In this document: positions 63,874-64,000 of the stretch, piece after piece
Position numbering within the stretch: position 1 is the first letter of the stretch
Layout: each line of letters begins with the position of its first letter
NCBI GenBank assembly: GCA_018820205.1
Contig: JAHJOK010000020.1
Span: 62,001 to 126,000 of the forward strand
Source: Alphaproteobacteria bacterium
GTDB lineage: Bacteria; Pseudomonadota; Alphaproteobacteria; Caulobacterales; Caulobacteraceae
Direction: 5' to 3'
Length of the DNA stretch: 64,000 nt
Made by a program: the position numbers and the translations under genes
Notes under the pieces: generated by a model
Database searches by the model: none
Seen by the model: the letters and a program-made list of their open reading frames with translations, nothing else
What the model was told of the DNA's origin: nothing

Positions 63874-64000
63874 TTACGTCAGCACCGGCCAGCGCTCGGC
63901 CGTGCGTTCGACCACCCGGGCGATGAAGGCCACCAGTTCGCATCCCATTCCGGCCGCGAAGCCCTCCGGCTCGGACGAGGCGAAGGCGCACAGGGCGTGG
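63874..64000 (-). CDS. DUF484 family protein, 3' end
   Basis: The last 41 codons of a gene entering from the right edge: HALCAFASSEPEGFAAGMGCELVAFIARVVERTAERWPVLT, then TAA. The GxGxELVAFIARVVER pattern is the C-terminal end of DUF484 proteins, which often precede xerC. The stop overlaps the ribosome binding region of xerC (ten bases between stop and CTG), suggesting coupled translation. Confidence 0.75.
   Translation of the reverse strand, partial: HALCAFASSEPEGFAAGMGCELVAFIARVVERTAERWPVLT

Overview
The window reads as a high-GC alphaproteobacterial chromosome of the Caulobacterales, most likely Brevundimonas or a close relative. The evidence is the presence of gcrA (a cell-cycle regulator limited to alphaproteobacteria), GANTC (CcrM) sites and a near-consensus CtrA box in front of it, a Caulobacter-type Flp/Tad pilus locus (pilA-cpaABCDEF-tadBC), an EipA (DUF1134) protein, the long alphaproteobacterial dCTP deaminase, and a DUF484-xerC pair. 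It is mostly core chromosome. No prophage, insertion sequence, CRISPR array, rRNA or tRNA gene was found.

Layout. 0-12 kb: 5' part of argD, an ABC-2 permease, gcrA, apaG, dcd, an MFS/cupin pair, dapE, small unknown genes, an M20 amidohydrolase, a ferredoxin-like protein, an MFS carrier and an SRPBCC protein. 12-23 kb: the complete Flp pilus machine on the minus strand (pilin, prepilin peptidase, CpaB, secretin, CpaD, CpaE, ATPase, TadB, TadC), with a divergent set on the plus strand (a stand-alone secretin N-domain protein and two TadE-like pseudopilins). 23-33 kb: rlmN, hslV and hslU with an extra exported protein gene between them, a short BLUF photoreceptor, moeB, typA and an OPT transporter. 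33-37 kb: ydbL-ynbE-ydbH, an AsmA-like lipid bridge between the two membranes. 37-50 kb: an M23 peptidase, an alpha/beta hydrolase, a family 9 glycosyltransferase, infC (ATT start), an MFS carrier, an S9 peptidase, rpmI-rplT, pheS-unknown-pheT and eipA. 50-64 kb: hisN, an XRE regulator, a small membrane protein, a 2-hydroxyacid dehydrogenase, an SH3 protein, a Crp/Fnr regulator, fabA-fabB-antiporter-fabI, a GST, rimM-rpsP-ffh, xerC and the end of a DUF484 gene.

The most unusual signal is a family of short structured repeats. Seven copies occur in four clusters (2.8, 41.0, 44.6-44.9 and 50.9 kb). Each has an outer stem that differs between copies but stays paired, an invariant or nearly invariant CAAGCAG strand inside it, an inner hairpin that also changes while staying paired, and a closing CGRYAG-like strand. 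Four copies are exactly 40 nt and three are 29-30 nt. Two copies lie in the leaders of rpmI and rplT, and two more follow infC. Such compensatory change points to selection on an RNA or DNA structure. Several larger palindromes (MITE-like) and a set of inverted TTAGGGA heptamers also occupy intergenic spaces.

Start codons are often non-standard and are set by strong Shine-Dalgarno sequences: ATT for infC, TTG for ffh, fabA and ydbH, GTG for several, and apparently CTG for xerC and for the antiporter.
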